A stretch of DNA of 64,000 nt from Empedobacter tilapiae (GTDB taxonomy: Bacteria > Bacteroidota > Bacteroidia > Flavobacteriales > Weeksellaceae), in the NCBI RefSeq assembly GCF_004785645.1, contig NZ_SRPE01000005.1, forward strand, positions 124,001 through 188,000, read 5' to 3'. Shown piece after piece: positions 27,081 to 34,337 of this stretch. Under the pieces are notes generated by a model. The model did no database searches and was not told the DNA's origin. It worked only from the letters and a program-made list of their open reading frames with translations. The position numbers were made by a program, and so were the translations under genes. The stretch's first letter is position 1, and every line of letters starts with the position of its first letter.

Positions 27081-27114
27081 AAACTCCTGAAAATAATTTT
27101 TCAGGAGTTTTTTT
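27081..27114. terminator. Bidirectional terminator between convergent genes
   Basis: Perfect 13-bp inverted repeat AAACTCCTGAAAA/TTTTCAGGAGTTT around a TAAT loop, with T-runs on both strands. It separates the transglutaminase-like gene from the convergent FAD oxidase gene. Confidence 0.9.
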
Positions 27115-28513
27115 ATTTAATCACTTGTGGATAATCAAACAAATTATTTGGATCATATTTCTTTTTTAATTGCTGCAATCGAGCCAAATTATTTCCGAAA
27201 TAAGCATTATTTGCATCAGGATAATTAATATCAGGATAATTTCGGTATTGTTTCGTATTCCCAAGATTTCTTAATAATTGTTGCACTTCTTCAAATGATT
27301 TTGTTAATTTCTCTTCTTGTGAAGGAAAATCCCAATAAGCTTGTAATTCACTCAAATAATTAATATCGCGATGAGGATAAGCTGAATCTGAAGATTTAAT
27401 TTCATTAATTTTTCCGCCCAATGTATTTATCTGATAAATCATTCCTTTTGAAGAAACAACTTTGGAGAAAATATCCTCTAAACCTTTTTCTATATCTTCA
27501 ATTCCTGTGTACAATCCTGCAGAGGCATTCTTGAAATAGATTGGTTCTTTTACTCCATAATAATTTTTAAGTGCAGCAGCCAAATTTCTATTCTTCATTG
27601 GTTTGTAATCATTCGCTAATGGTATTAAACTCGAGAATGTTTTCTCAAAATTCGTTTGATCAGTTGCAAAATTTGTGAATAATATTGTTAAAAATTTTCC
27701 ATTCAACACAAAAGCAGAAAAAGCTTCGTTAGGTAATTTTTCCGTTGCTTGAAACCAAAGCCGAATTAATTTGACAAATTTATCTGAAGTTAGATTATTA
27801 AATTTCATACGATATCCGCTGAACGATTGTGGAGCTGGATAAGTTTTGAAATGTAATTCCGTCACAACTCCAAAATTTCCATTTCCACCTCCTTTGCAAG
27901 CCCAAAGCAAATCTGGATCTTTATCAGAATCAATTGTATTTCCTTTGAAATCGATCATTTTTACACGAAGCAAATTATCACAGGTCAAACCATATTTACG
28001 ACTAAAAAAACCATAACCTCCTCCTAGTGTCAAACCTCCGACAGCAACAGTCCCACATGATCCAGCTGGAATAATTCTTTTCTTAGGTAAAAAATTAGCA
28101 TAAATCTCCTGCAATAAACAAGCTGGTTGCAATTTCACTCTATTCTCTTGCAACCACGTAATTTTGTTCATCAATCCAAGATGAATCAACATTCCGTTAT
28201 CAACGTTCGAAAAACCTTCAAAACTATGTCCTCCACTTCGAATAGCTACTTTAAATTTCTTTTCGTTTGCTAAAGCAATCGCCTTTTTTATTGCGTTTTC
28301 AGATTTACAAACTGCAATAATTTTTGGGAATTTCTCGATTCTTTTATTAAATGATTTTCGATACTGATCATACTTTTCATCATCCTTTGTCAAGATAATT
28401 AAATCATCATCCAAAAAATCATCAAATGAATAAAAAGACATAAAAAAAATTCCTAAACTACCTGTACCAAGCAATTTTAGGAATTCTCTTTTTGTATAAT
28501 TTTGTTGTGTCAT
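27113..28513 (-). CDS. FAD-binding oxidoreductase, berberine-bridge/GOOX type
   Basis: A 466-residue flavoprotein of the VAO family. The FAD domain contains VAIRSGGHSFEG with His96 and AGSCGTVAVGGLTLGGGYG with Cys153. These match the two residues that covalently bind FAD in berberine-bridge enzyme and glucooligosaccharide oxidase. The C-terminus NLARLQQLKKKYDPNNLF is the BBE segment. The N-terminus TKREFLKLLGTGSLGIFF looks like a Tat signal but has Lys-Arg instead of twin Arg. Probable export and a sugar or alcohol substrate are inferences. It converges on the transglutaminase-like gene and is 29 bp from mltG. Confidence 0.85.
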   Translation of the reverse strand: MTQQNYTKREFLKLLGTGSLGIFFMSFYSFDDFLDDDLIILTKDDEKYDQYRKSFNKRIEKFPKIIAVCKSENAIKKAIALANEKKFKVAIRSGGHSFEGFSNVDNGMLIHLGLMNKITWLQENRVKLQPACLLQEIYANFLPKKRIIPAGSCGTVAVGGLTLGGGYGFFSRKYGLTCDNLLRVKMIDFKGNTIDSDKDPDLLWACKGGGNGNFGVVTELHFKTYPAPQSFSGYRMKFNNLTSDKFVKLIRLWFQATEKLPNEAFSAFVLNGKFLTILFTNFATDQTNFEKTFSSLIPLANDYKPMKNRNLAAALKNYYGVKEPIYFKNASAGLYTGIEDIEKGLEDIFSKVVSSKGMIYQINTLGGKINEIKSSDSAYPHRDINYLSELQAYWDFPSQEEKLTKSFEEVQQLLRNLGNTKQYRNYPDINYPDANNAYFGNNLARLQQLKKKYDPNNLFDYPQVIK

Positions 28514-28542
28514 TGCTAAAATTGGTTTAGCTAAAGATACAA

Positions 28543-29565
28543 TTATTTAATATTATTCTCCTTTAACCAATTTCTATAATTTTCAGCATTTTTTAAATGT
28601 TCCTGATAATCATTAGTATAAATGTGATAACCTGGTTTTTTAGGATCTGCAACAAAGAATATAAAATCGTGATTTGCTGGTGATAAAACCGCATCAATTG
28701 CACCTAAATTTGGTAAACAAATTGGTGCTGGAGGTAAACCTTTGTTACGATATGTGTTATATGCATTCGAAGACCATGTCCATTTTTTGTACACACGTTG
28801 CACTTTTTGATCCCAACCATTTTCCATTTTGTACGCATAAATAGAAGTTGGATCGGCCTCTAAACGCATATCTTTTGCCAAACGATTCATATATGCTCGT
28901 GCAACCTTTTGTTGTTCATCCATATTATCAGACGATTCTAATTGAACAATAGATGCTAATGTTGTCACTTGTAAAGGTGTCATGTTAAGCGCTTTTGCTT
29001 TTGCCAAACGTTCTGCATTCCATACTTTATCATGTTGCGCTACCATTTTATCAACAAACTTTTCAGGTGTTAATCCCCAATACACGAAATACGTTTCTGG
29101 AATAAAATATTGCTTAACTGTTTCGTCATTTAACGTTGTATCGTTTTTCTCTTTCACAAAATCACGAATAGCTGTCAAAACTTCGATAGAATCCATATCA
29201 ATTTGTTTGGAAACTGAACCTGCCAAATGATAAATTGTTGGTTCATTTTTGATACGAAGCTTCACTTCCTCTTGCTCTCCTCCTTGCAAACGATCAATAA
29301 TATCGCGGTTAGAATCTGAGCTTGAGATTTTATATTTTCCAGATTTTATCGTTGCTGGATAATCTGCATCTTCTGCATATTGTTTGAACAATTTTTCATC
29401 CTTCAAAAATGGTTTTAAAGAATCTAAAACTTGCTCAAATTTAGCTCCACGAGAAATATATATGTAACCATCTTTGGTTGCATTTCCTTTGAAACCGTCT
29501 ATAAATGTACATCCTACAAATACGAATGAACAGATTAATATTAATACTAAATTTAATTTTTTCAT
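28543..29565 (-). CDS. mltG: Endolytic murein transglycosylase
   Basis: A 340-residue YceG-like protein. A hydrophobic N-terminus ends in FVGC at residues 16-19 and could be a lipobox, although family members are more often membrane-anchored. The catalytic Glu210 is in LASIVQLESSDNMDEQQKVA, and the family stretch RAYMNRLAKDMRLEADPTSI and the end GLPPAPICLPNLGAIDA are present. It cuts nascent glycan strands in the periplasm and ends peptidoglycan polymerisation. It lies 9 bp downstream of dapF, so peptidoglycan precursor and remodelling genes share an operon. Confidence 0.93.
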   Translation of the reverse strand: MKKLNLVLILICSFVFVGCTFIDGFKGNATKDGYIYISRGAKFEQVLDSLKPFLKDEKLFKQYAEDADYPATIKSGKYKISSSDSNRDIIDRLQGGEQEEVKLRIKNEPTIYHLAGSVSKQIDMDSIEVLTAIRDFVKEKNDTTLNDETVKQYFIPETYFVYWGLTPEKFVDKMVAQHDKVWNAERLAKAKALNMTPLQVTTLASIVQLESSDNMDEQQKVARAYMNRLAKDMRLEADPTSIYAYKMENGWDQKVQRVYKKWTWSSNAYNTYRNKGLPPAPICLPNLGAIDAVLSPANHDFIFFVADPKKPGYHIYTNDYQEHLKNAENYRNWLKENNIK

Positions 29566-29574
29566 TGGATTGAA

Positions 29575-30351
29575 TTAAATTTCAATTTCACCTTCAAAAA
29601 CTTTTACTGCTGGTCCATTTAACCAAACATTGACAAAGTTATGATTATTTTCTTCAAAATTTACAGATAAATCTCCACCCATTGCTTTTACTTTGATATC
29701 TTTTTTATCTACCAAATTTTTTACATAAGCAGAAATTGCTGCAGCTGTAATTCCTGTTCCACAAGCTAAGGTTTCGTCCTCTACTCCACGTTCATACGTA
29801 CGAATTGTAAGACTATTATCTGACATAACTTCAACAAAATTCACATTAGAACCTTTCTCAAAATAAGGCGCTCCATTACGAATTTCTTTTCCTTTTTTAT
29901 AGACATTTATATCTTTTACATTCTCCACAAATTCTACATGATGCGGCGAACCTGTATTCATAAATAAATATTTGTCATGATCTTCTACTTCATTTACATC
30001 AATCATTTGTAAACGAATAATCTCTTGATCTACGACACCATGATGTAAACCATCAATCGCGTTAAATGTCATTTTGTCATTGGCAACATCTAAATCATGT
30101 GCAAATCGAATAATACAACGCCCTCCGTTTCCGCACATTGTACTTTCGTTTCCATCTGAATTAAAATATACCATTCTGAAGTCTGAATTTTCATCATTTT
30201 GTAACAAAATCAAACCATCAGCTCCTATTCCAAAATTACGATCACATAGCCTATTAATCAATTCTGTAGAGATTGGAAACTTTTTTTCCCGATCATCAAT
30301 CATGACAAAATCATTTCCAGCTCCTTGATATTTATAAAACTTTAATTTCAA
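29575..30351 (-). CDS. dapF: Diaminopimelate epimerase
   Basis: A 258-residue cytoplasmic racemase-fold enzyme that converts LL-DAP into meso-DAP for lysine and peptidoglycan synthesis. Both catalytic cysteines are present: Cys73 in STMCGNGGRC and Cys197 in TLACGTGITAAAI. The N-terminus FYKYQGAGNDFVMIDD and FGIGADGLILL are diagnostic. It is the first gene of the dapF-mltG-oxidase unit and diverges from the HtrA gene across 162 bp. Confidence 0.96.
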   Translation of the reverse strand: MKLKFYKYQGAGNDFVMIDDREKKFPISTELINRLCDRNFGIGADGLILLQNDENSDFRMVYFNSDGNESTMCGNGGRCIIRFAHDLDVANDKMTFNAIDGLHHGVVDQEIIRLQMIDVNEVEDHDKYLFMNTGSPHHVEFVENVKDINVYKKGKEIRNGAPYFEKGSNVNFVEVMSDNSLTIRTYERGVEDETLACGTGITAAAISAYVKNLVDKKDIKVKAMGGDLSVNFEENNHNFVNVWLNGPAVKVFEGEIEI

Positions 30352-30445
30352 CTTCTTAAATTTTTAAGCAAAGTAAAGATATTTTAATCACTCTTAACTA
30401 ATATTATAAAACATTTATAATATATTGTTAACATGCGTTAAACGG

Positions 30446-30477
30446 TTTGAAATGTTAAAATTTTGGTCTTAAATTTG
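30446..30477 (+). promoter_or_regulatory. Promoter of the HtrA gene
   Basis: A full Bacteroidota-type promoter: -33 TTTG at 30446-30449, a 20-bp spacer, then -7 TAAATTTG at 30470-30477. It lies 36 bp before the ATG at 30514. This is the best promoter match in the window. Confidence 0.75.
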
Positions 30478-30513
30478 ATTTAATCAAAACATTAAAAACT
30501 TATATAAAAAAAG

Positions 30514-32028
30514 ATGAAAAAATATACAGGTTACTTATTAGTTGGATTAGTAAGTTCTATGACAACTATGGGAGGTTTTTATTTAATGAATGATAATGGA
30601 AATAATCCATTTATTACAAATGCAAGTAATCAAAAAAACGGAGACTTTGAGTTTGTAGATTATAAAGGAAATTATGGTTACGATGCTCCGAATTTTGTAC
30701 AAGCTTCTAACAAAGCTGTGCATACGGTTGTAAGTATTAAAAATTACTCAAATCAAAGACAGCAACAAAGACAGCAAATGTTTGATCCGTTTGATTTCTT
30801 TTTTGGGCAACCTGAACAACAACAAAGAAGACAACAACAGCAACCTGATCAAGATCAACCATCAGGAATGGGATCTGGTGTAATTATTTCGCAAGATGGT
30901 TACATCGTTACAAATAATCATGTGATACAAGGAGCTTCTAAAATTGAAGTGACATTGAATAATCAAAAAAGTTATACAGCGGAACTAGTTGGTACAGATC
31001 CAAGTACAGATATAGCATTACTAAAAATTACTGAGAAAGGGTTACCTTTTACGAAGTTTGTAGATTCTGATGCAATTAACGTTGGAGATTGGGTGTTAGC
31101 AGTTGGTAATCCATTTGGATTAACTTCTACTGTAACAGCAGGTATTGTTTCGGCAAAAGGTCGTAGCATTAATATTTTAGGTAAAAACTCTGAATCACCA
31201 ATCGAATCGTTTATTCAAACAGATGCAGCAATTAATCCAGGGAATTCTGGTGGTGCTTTGGTAAATGCTAACGGAGATCTAATTGGTATTAATACTGCTA
31301 TTTCTTCTCCTACAGGAGCTTATTCTGGTTATGGGTTTGCTGTTCCTGCTAACTTGGTAAAAAAAGTGGTTGAAGATATTAAATCGTACGGAATTGTACA
31401 ACGTGGTTATTTAGGTATCAAAGGTTTTGATTTATCGAATGAAGATGCTGTAAAACAATACAACAAACAGTTCAAGAAAAATATTAAAACAGATAATGGA
31501 GTAATGGTGACTGAACTAGTTGCGAAAGGTTCTGCTATTGATTCTGGAATTGAAGAAGGAGATATCATTACAGCTGTAGATGGCAAACAAATAACATCTT
31601 TCTCTACATTATCTTTCATGGTTGGAAGTAAACGCCCAGGAGATAAAGTAGCACTTACTGTAAAACGAGGAAATACTGAAAAAACGTATACAATTACATT
31701 GAAAGATGCTAAAGGAAGTACAAAAGTAAGAAGTAAAGCTGATTTAACTCCAACAGAAGTTTTAGGTGCAGAATTTGAACCATTAACAGAGCGTCAAAAA
31801 GACAGTTTCGGTATTAATTATGGTGTAATGGTAAAACATCTTGATAATTCAGGAAAATTAGCAGCTGCAGGTGTTCAAGAAGAATTTATCATTTTATCTA
31901 TTAATGATAAAAATGTAAGTTCTCAAGATGATATTGAAAAAATATTAAAAAATTATAAAGGCCGTGTATCAATCAAATTTGCAGATTACTACGGACGAAT
32001 CTATACAAAAGGATTTACGATGGATTAA
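30514..32028 (+). CDS. HtrA/DegP-type periplasmic serine protease
   Basis: A 504-residue trypsin-fold protease with two PDZ domains. A single hydrophobic N-terminal segment (about residues 6-25) is a signal or membrane anchor. The triad is His136 (VTNNHVIQG), Asp166 (STDIALLKI) and Ser245 (NPGNSGGALV). PDZ domains occupy about 290-390 and 410-500. A Gln-rich stretch at about residues 80-115 is the place of the LA loop that sets assembly and activation in DegP. It handles misfolded envelope proteins. It is transcribed alone and ends at a strong terminator. Confidence 0.93.
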   Translation: MKKYTGYLLVGLVSSMTTMGGFYLMNDNGNNPFITNASNQKNGDFEFVDYKGNYGYDAPNFVQASNKAVHTVVSIKNYSNQRQQQRQQMFDPFDFFFGQPEQQQRRQQQQPDQDQPSGMGSGVIISQDGYIVTNNHVIQGASKIEVTLNNQKSYTAELVGTDPSTDIALLKITEKGLPFTKFVDSDAINVGDWVLAVGNPFGLTSTVTAGIVSAKGRSINILGKNSESPIESFIQTDAAINPGNSGGALVNANGDLIGINTAISSPTGAYSGYGFAVPANLVKKVVEDIKSYGIVQRGYLGIKGFDLSNEDAVKQYNKQFKKNIKTDNGVMVTELVAKGSAIDSGIEEGDIITAVDGKQITSFSTLSFMVGSKRPGDKVALTVKRGNTEKTYTITLKDAKGSTKVRSKADLTPTEVLGAEFEPLTERQKDSFGINYGVMVKHLDNSGKLAAAGVQEEFIILSINDKNVSSQDDIEKILKNYKGRVSIKFADYYGRIYTKGFTMD

Positions 32029-32063
32029 AATTTTGAGTCGATTTTAAGTTTTAACAATCATTA

Positions 32064-32103
32064 TAAATAGCTATAACAAATTACGTTATAGCTATTTATT
32101 TTT
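32064..32103 (+). terminator. Intrinsic terminator after the HtrA gene
   Basis: Perfect 14-bp inverted repeat TAAATAGCTATAAC/GTTATAGCTATTTA with a 7-nt loop, followed by TTTTTG. The right arm runs into TATTTTTG at 32097-32104, which also looks like a -7 box for the barrel gene that starts at 32137, so terminator and promoter may share bases. Confidence 0.8.
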
Positions 32104-32136
32104 GTAATAATTATATTTAATAAAAAATTAAACCTT

Positions 32137-32592
32137 ATGAATCTTAAAAAAATTATTATTGTACTTTCTCTATTTATTGCTCCTATTACATATGCTCAAG
32201 ATAACTTTATAGGAGGAACTATTAGCTATTCTAATCAATCTGGTAATTTTGGTAAAACAGGTTTATTTGTTCTTTTTGGATTAGGAAATAATTTGATTTC
32301 TTATAAATTAGATGCAAATGCAAATATGGCTTATATGCGAGATAATTTCCACGTTATACCAGAAATCGGAATTACTGGTTATATTGCAGCAAGAGAATTA
32401 CTATACATTTTTCCTTTTATCGAAACTGAATTTACACCTTATACAATTACTCCAAAAGCTGGTATTTCATTAGCTTCTTTTGTAGATTTTGGTTTTGGCT
32501 ATGGTTTTAAGATTAATGAAAAAGATAGTTTTAAACCTATCAAAGGTTTTCAATTTTCAATTGGAGTAAATATACCTTTCAATTTGAAATAA
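32137..32592 (+). CDS. Small outer-membrane barrel protein, tandem paralog 1
   Basis: A 151-residue protein with a signal peptide (about 20 residues, ending ITYAQ). The mature part is made of alternating hydrophobic strands with the pattern SGNFGKTG, DANANMAYMRDNFHVIPEIG, ETEFTPYTITPKAGISL, DFGFGYGF and GFQFSIGVN. The protein ends in Lys after a barrel-like strand. The same motifs recur in the next two genes. I do not recognise a named family; a small outer-membrane barrel of 6 to 8 strands is a structural guess. It begins a three-gene cluster. Confidence 0.7.
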   Translation: MNLKKIIIVLSLFIAPITYAQDNFIGGTISYSNQSGNFGKTGLFVLFGLGNNLISYKLDANANMAYMRDNFHVIPEIGITGYIAARELLYIFPFIETEFTPYTITPKAGISLASFVDFGFGYGFKINEKDSFKPIKGFQFSIGVNIPFNLK

Positions 32593-32637
32593 AATCATTA
32601 ATAATAGTGATTAAACTATCTTTTACAGATTTTACAT

Positions 32638-33135
32638 TTGTTTAAAACTATCCTTATGAAGTTTAGACTATCAATTTCTTATCTCGCTTTACTAATCTGC
32701 GTATTCTCTTTCGCACAATCAAGACAACAAAAAGGACAAGAGTTTTTATATGGGCCAACAATAGGGTATTCTAATCAAGCTGGAAGTTTTGGAAAAATAG
32801 GAGTTTTTGGATTACTGTCAATTGGAGAATTAGATTTTCTAAAATTAGATATTAATGCTAATATTACAGCTATGCAAGGAAAAAAAAGTGTTATTCCTGA
32901 AGTTGGACTAACTTATTACAAATTTCCTCAACGCTTAGGAGGTATAGGCTTATTTGCAGAAACTGAATTCACACCTTATACATTTACCCCAAAAGGAGGA
33001 ATTAGTTTTTTCACCTTTTTTGATATCGGATTCGGCTATGGAATAGAAATAAAACAAAAAACAAATTTCAAAACTATCGATGGTTTTCAGTTTAGTATTG
33101 GATTAAATCTTCCATTAAATTTCAACATCTATTAA
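32638..33135 (+). CDS. Small outer-membrane barrel protein, tandem paralog 2
   Basis: A 165-residue paralog of the preceding gene. Shared blocks are GYSNQAGSFGKIGVFGL, LDINANITAMQGKKSVIPEVG, AETEFTPYTFTPKGGIS, DIGFGYGIEIKQKTNFKTID and GFQFSIGLNLP. An N-terminal hydrophobic signal ends near FAQ. A shorter start at MKFRLSISYLALLICVF (six codons downstream) gives a cleaner signal peptide and may be the true one. It lies 45 bp after paralog 1 and 20 bp before paralog 3, which suggests co-transcription. Function unknown. Confidence 0.7.
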   Translation: MFKTILMKFRLSISYLALLICVFSFAQSRQQKGQEFLYGPTIGYSNQAGSFGKIGVFGLLSIGELDFLKLDINANITAMQGKKSVIPEVGLTYYKFPQRLGGIGLFAETEFTPYTFTPKGGISFFTFFDIGFGYGIEIKQKTNFKTIDGFQFSIGLNLPLNFNIY

Positions 33136-33155
33136 TTATTCATTAATTTTATCGC

Positions 33156-33638
33156 ATGAAAAAGATCATCGCAATCCTTGTTTTAATCTGTAGTTTTCAA
33201 GTGAAAGCGCAACAAAACCTTACTGATTATTTTACAATTAATGTTGGTTATGAATATTGGAATGGAAATTTTGGTAAGATAGGAACAGATTTATTTCTAG
33301 TGCAAAACAATAATAATATCTTGACCTTTAGCGCCAATGCAAACTTGGGTTATATGAAAGATAAATTTCGTGTAATACCAGAGGTTGGAGCTGGATATAT
33401 GTTTAATTTTCGCAATAATTCAGGCGATCCGTATAGCTCAAATTTCAATTCAGCTTTTTATGTTATTCGAGCCGAAGTTTCACCTTGGACAATTACTCCA
33501 AAAGCTGGTATTGCTGTATTAAGTATTGTTGAGTTAAATGCTGGTTATTCTTTTGAGTTCAGAGAAAATAAAGATTTTAAAGATATGAGTGGTTTTCGTG
33601 CAGGATTAATTATTCATTTACCTACTCAACTTTTTTAG
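33156..33638 (+). CDS. Small outer-membrane barrel protein, tandem paralog 3
   Basis: A 160-residue protein with a clear signal peptide (MKKIIAILVLICSFQVKAQ). It keeps the family blocks GNFGKIG, SANANLGYMKDKFRVIPEVGAGY, WTITPKAGI and NAGYSFEFRENKDFKDMSGF. It is the most divergent of the three and has a longer insert around residues 85-105 (NNSGDPYSSNFN). Its 3' end overlaps the convergent gene at 33622-34125 by 17 bp, so no terminator separates the two. Confidence 0.7.
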   Translation: MKKIIAILVLICSFQVKAQQNLTDYFTINVGYEYWNGNFGKIGTDLFLVQNNNNILTFSANANLGYMKDKFRVIPEVGAGYMFNFRNNSGDPYSSNFNSAFYVIRAEVSPWTITPKAGIAVLSIVELNAGYSFEFRENKDFKDMSGFRAGLIIHLPTQLF

Positions 33639-34125
33639 CATTTCGGATACTTTTACGTAACTCTTTTAAACGGATATACAAATCTGAAGTAGAAGCATTC
33701 TCTTCTATTGCATTAAATATAGAAACTCCTTTATCTATATAAAAGAAGATGATAGCCTCATGATCTGCAACTTTAAAAGCATTTGTAATTCCATTTATTT
33801 TATTTTCAACCCAAGATAATTTACAGGTTTGTAAATCAAAAACATGATCTTCATTTCCTAAAATATCCTTGAAAATTAATTGTTCTCCTTGCACATATAA
33901 AACTCCACTACCTTGAAAAGATTTCATTTTCAAAAATCTTCCTTGAGGACGACCAATATTATAACGTACTACTGCTTTTAAATCTACATTGCTTGGTAAA
34001 CTCTTAAGTGTATGTATTTCATTTTTTTCTCTGACTTTAGCATCAGATACAGCAATAATAAAGAATATCGAAACAAATATTCCAAAAATTAAAAAAATAA
34101 TTAAGATTGATACAAGCGCTGCCAT
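33622..34125 (-). CDS. Hypothetical membrane-anchored protein
   Basis: A 167-residue protein that I do not recognise. Residues of about 3-28 form one transmembrane helix (ALVSILIIFLIFGIFVSIFF), and the rest is soluble. It contains VRYNIGRPQGRFLKMKSFQG and GVLYVQGEQLIFKDILGNED, a beta-rich region that resembles PH-like or GRAM-like folds only in general pattern. The C-terminus is basic and helical. The gene stands alone on the minus strand and overlaps the end of barrel paralog 3. Confidence 0.6.
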   Translation of the reverse strand: MAALVSILIIFLIFGIFVSIFFIIAVSDAKVREKNEIHTLKSLPSNVDLKAVVRYNIGRPQGRFLKMKSFQGSGVLYVQGEQLIFKDILGNEDHVFDLQTCKLSWVENKINGITNAFKVADHEAIIFFYIDKGVSIFNAIEENASTSDLYIRLKELRKSIRNAKKVE

Positions 34126-34287
34126 ATTTTTATAAATATTAGAGTAAAGTTATAAAAAAGGTTGAATAATCGTCGACTTTATTATAATTTTTTACTTCCA
34201 TGTCAGTCTATATTATTACTATTCTAGAATACAGCATTTTACTCAATTATATTTTTATTAAATATGATAAACTTATAATTTTTAAAG

Positions 34288-34319
34288 AAAAAAGGCTCTA
34301 ATTAATTAAAGCCTTTTTT
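34288..34319 (-). terminator. Intrinsic terminator after the T9SS cargo gene
   Basis: A 10-bp inverted repeat AAAAAAGGCT/AGCCTTTTTT with a 12-nt AT-rich loop gives a stem followed by a U-run on the minus strand, 19 bp past the stop codon of the secreted protein. Confidence 0.75.
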
Positions 34320-34337
34320 CAAAATTAGTGTTAATTA

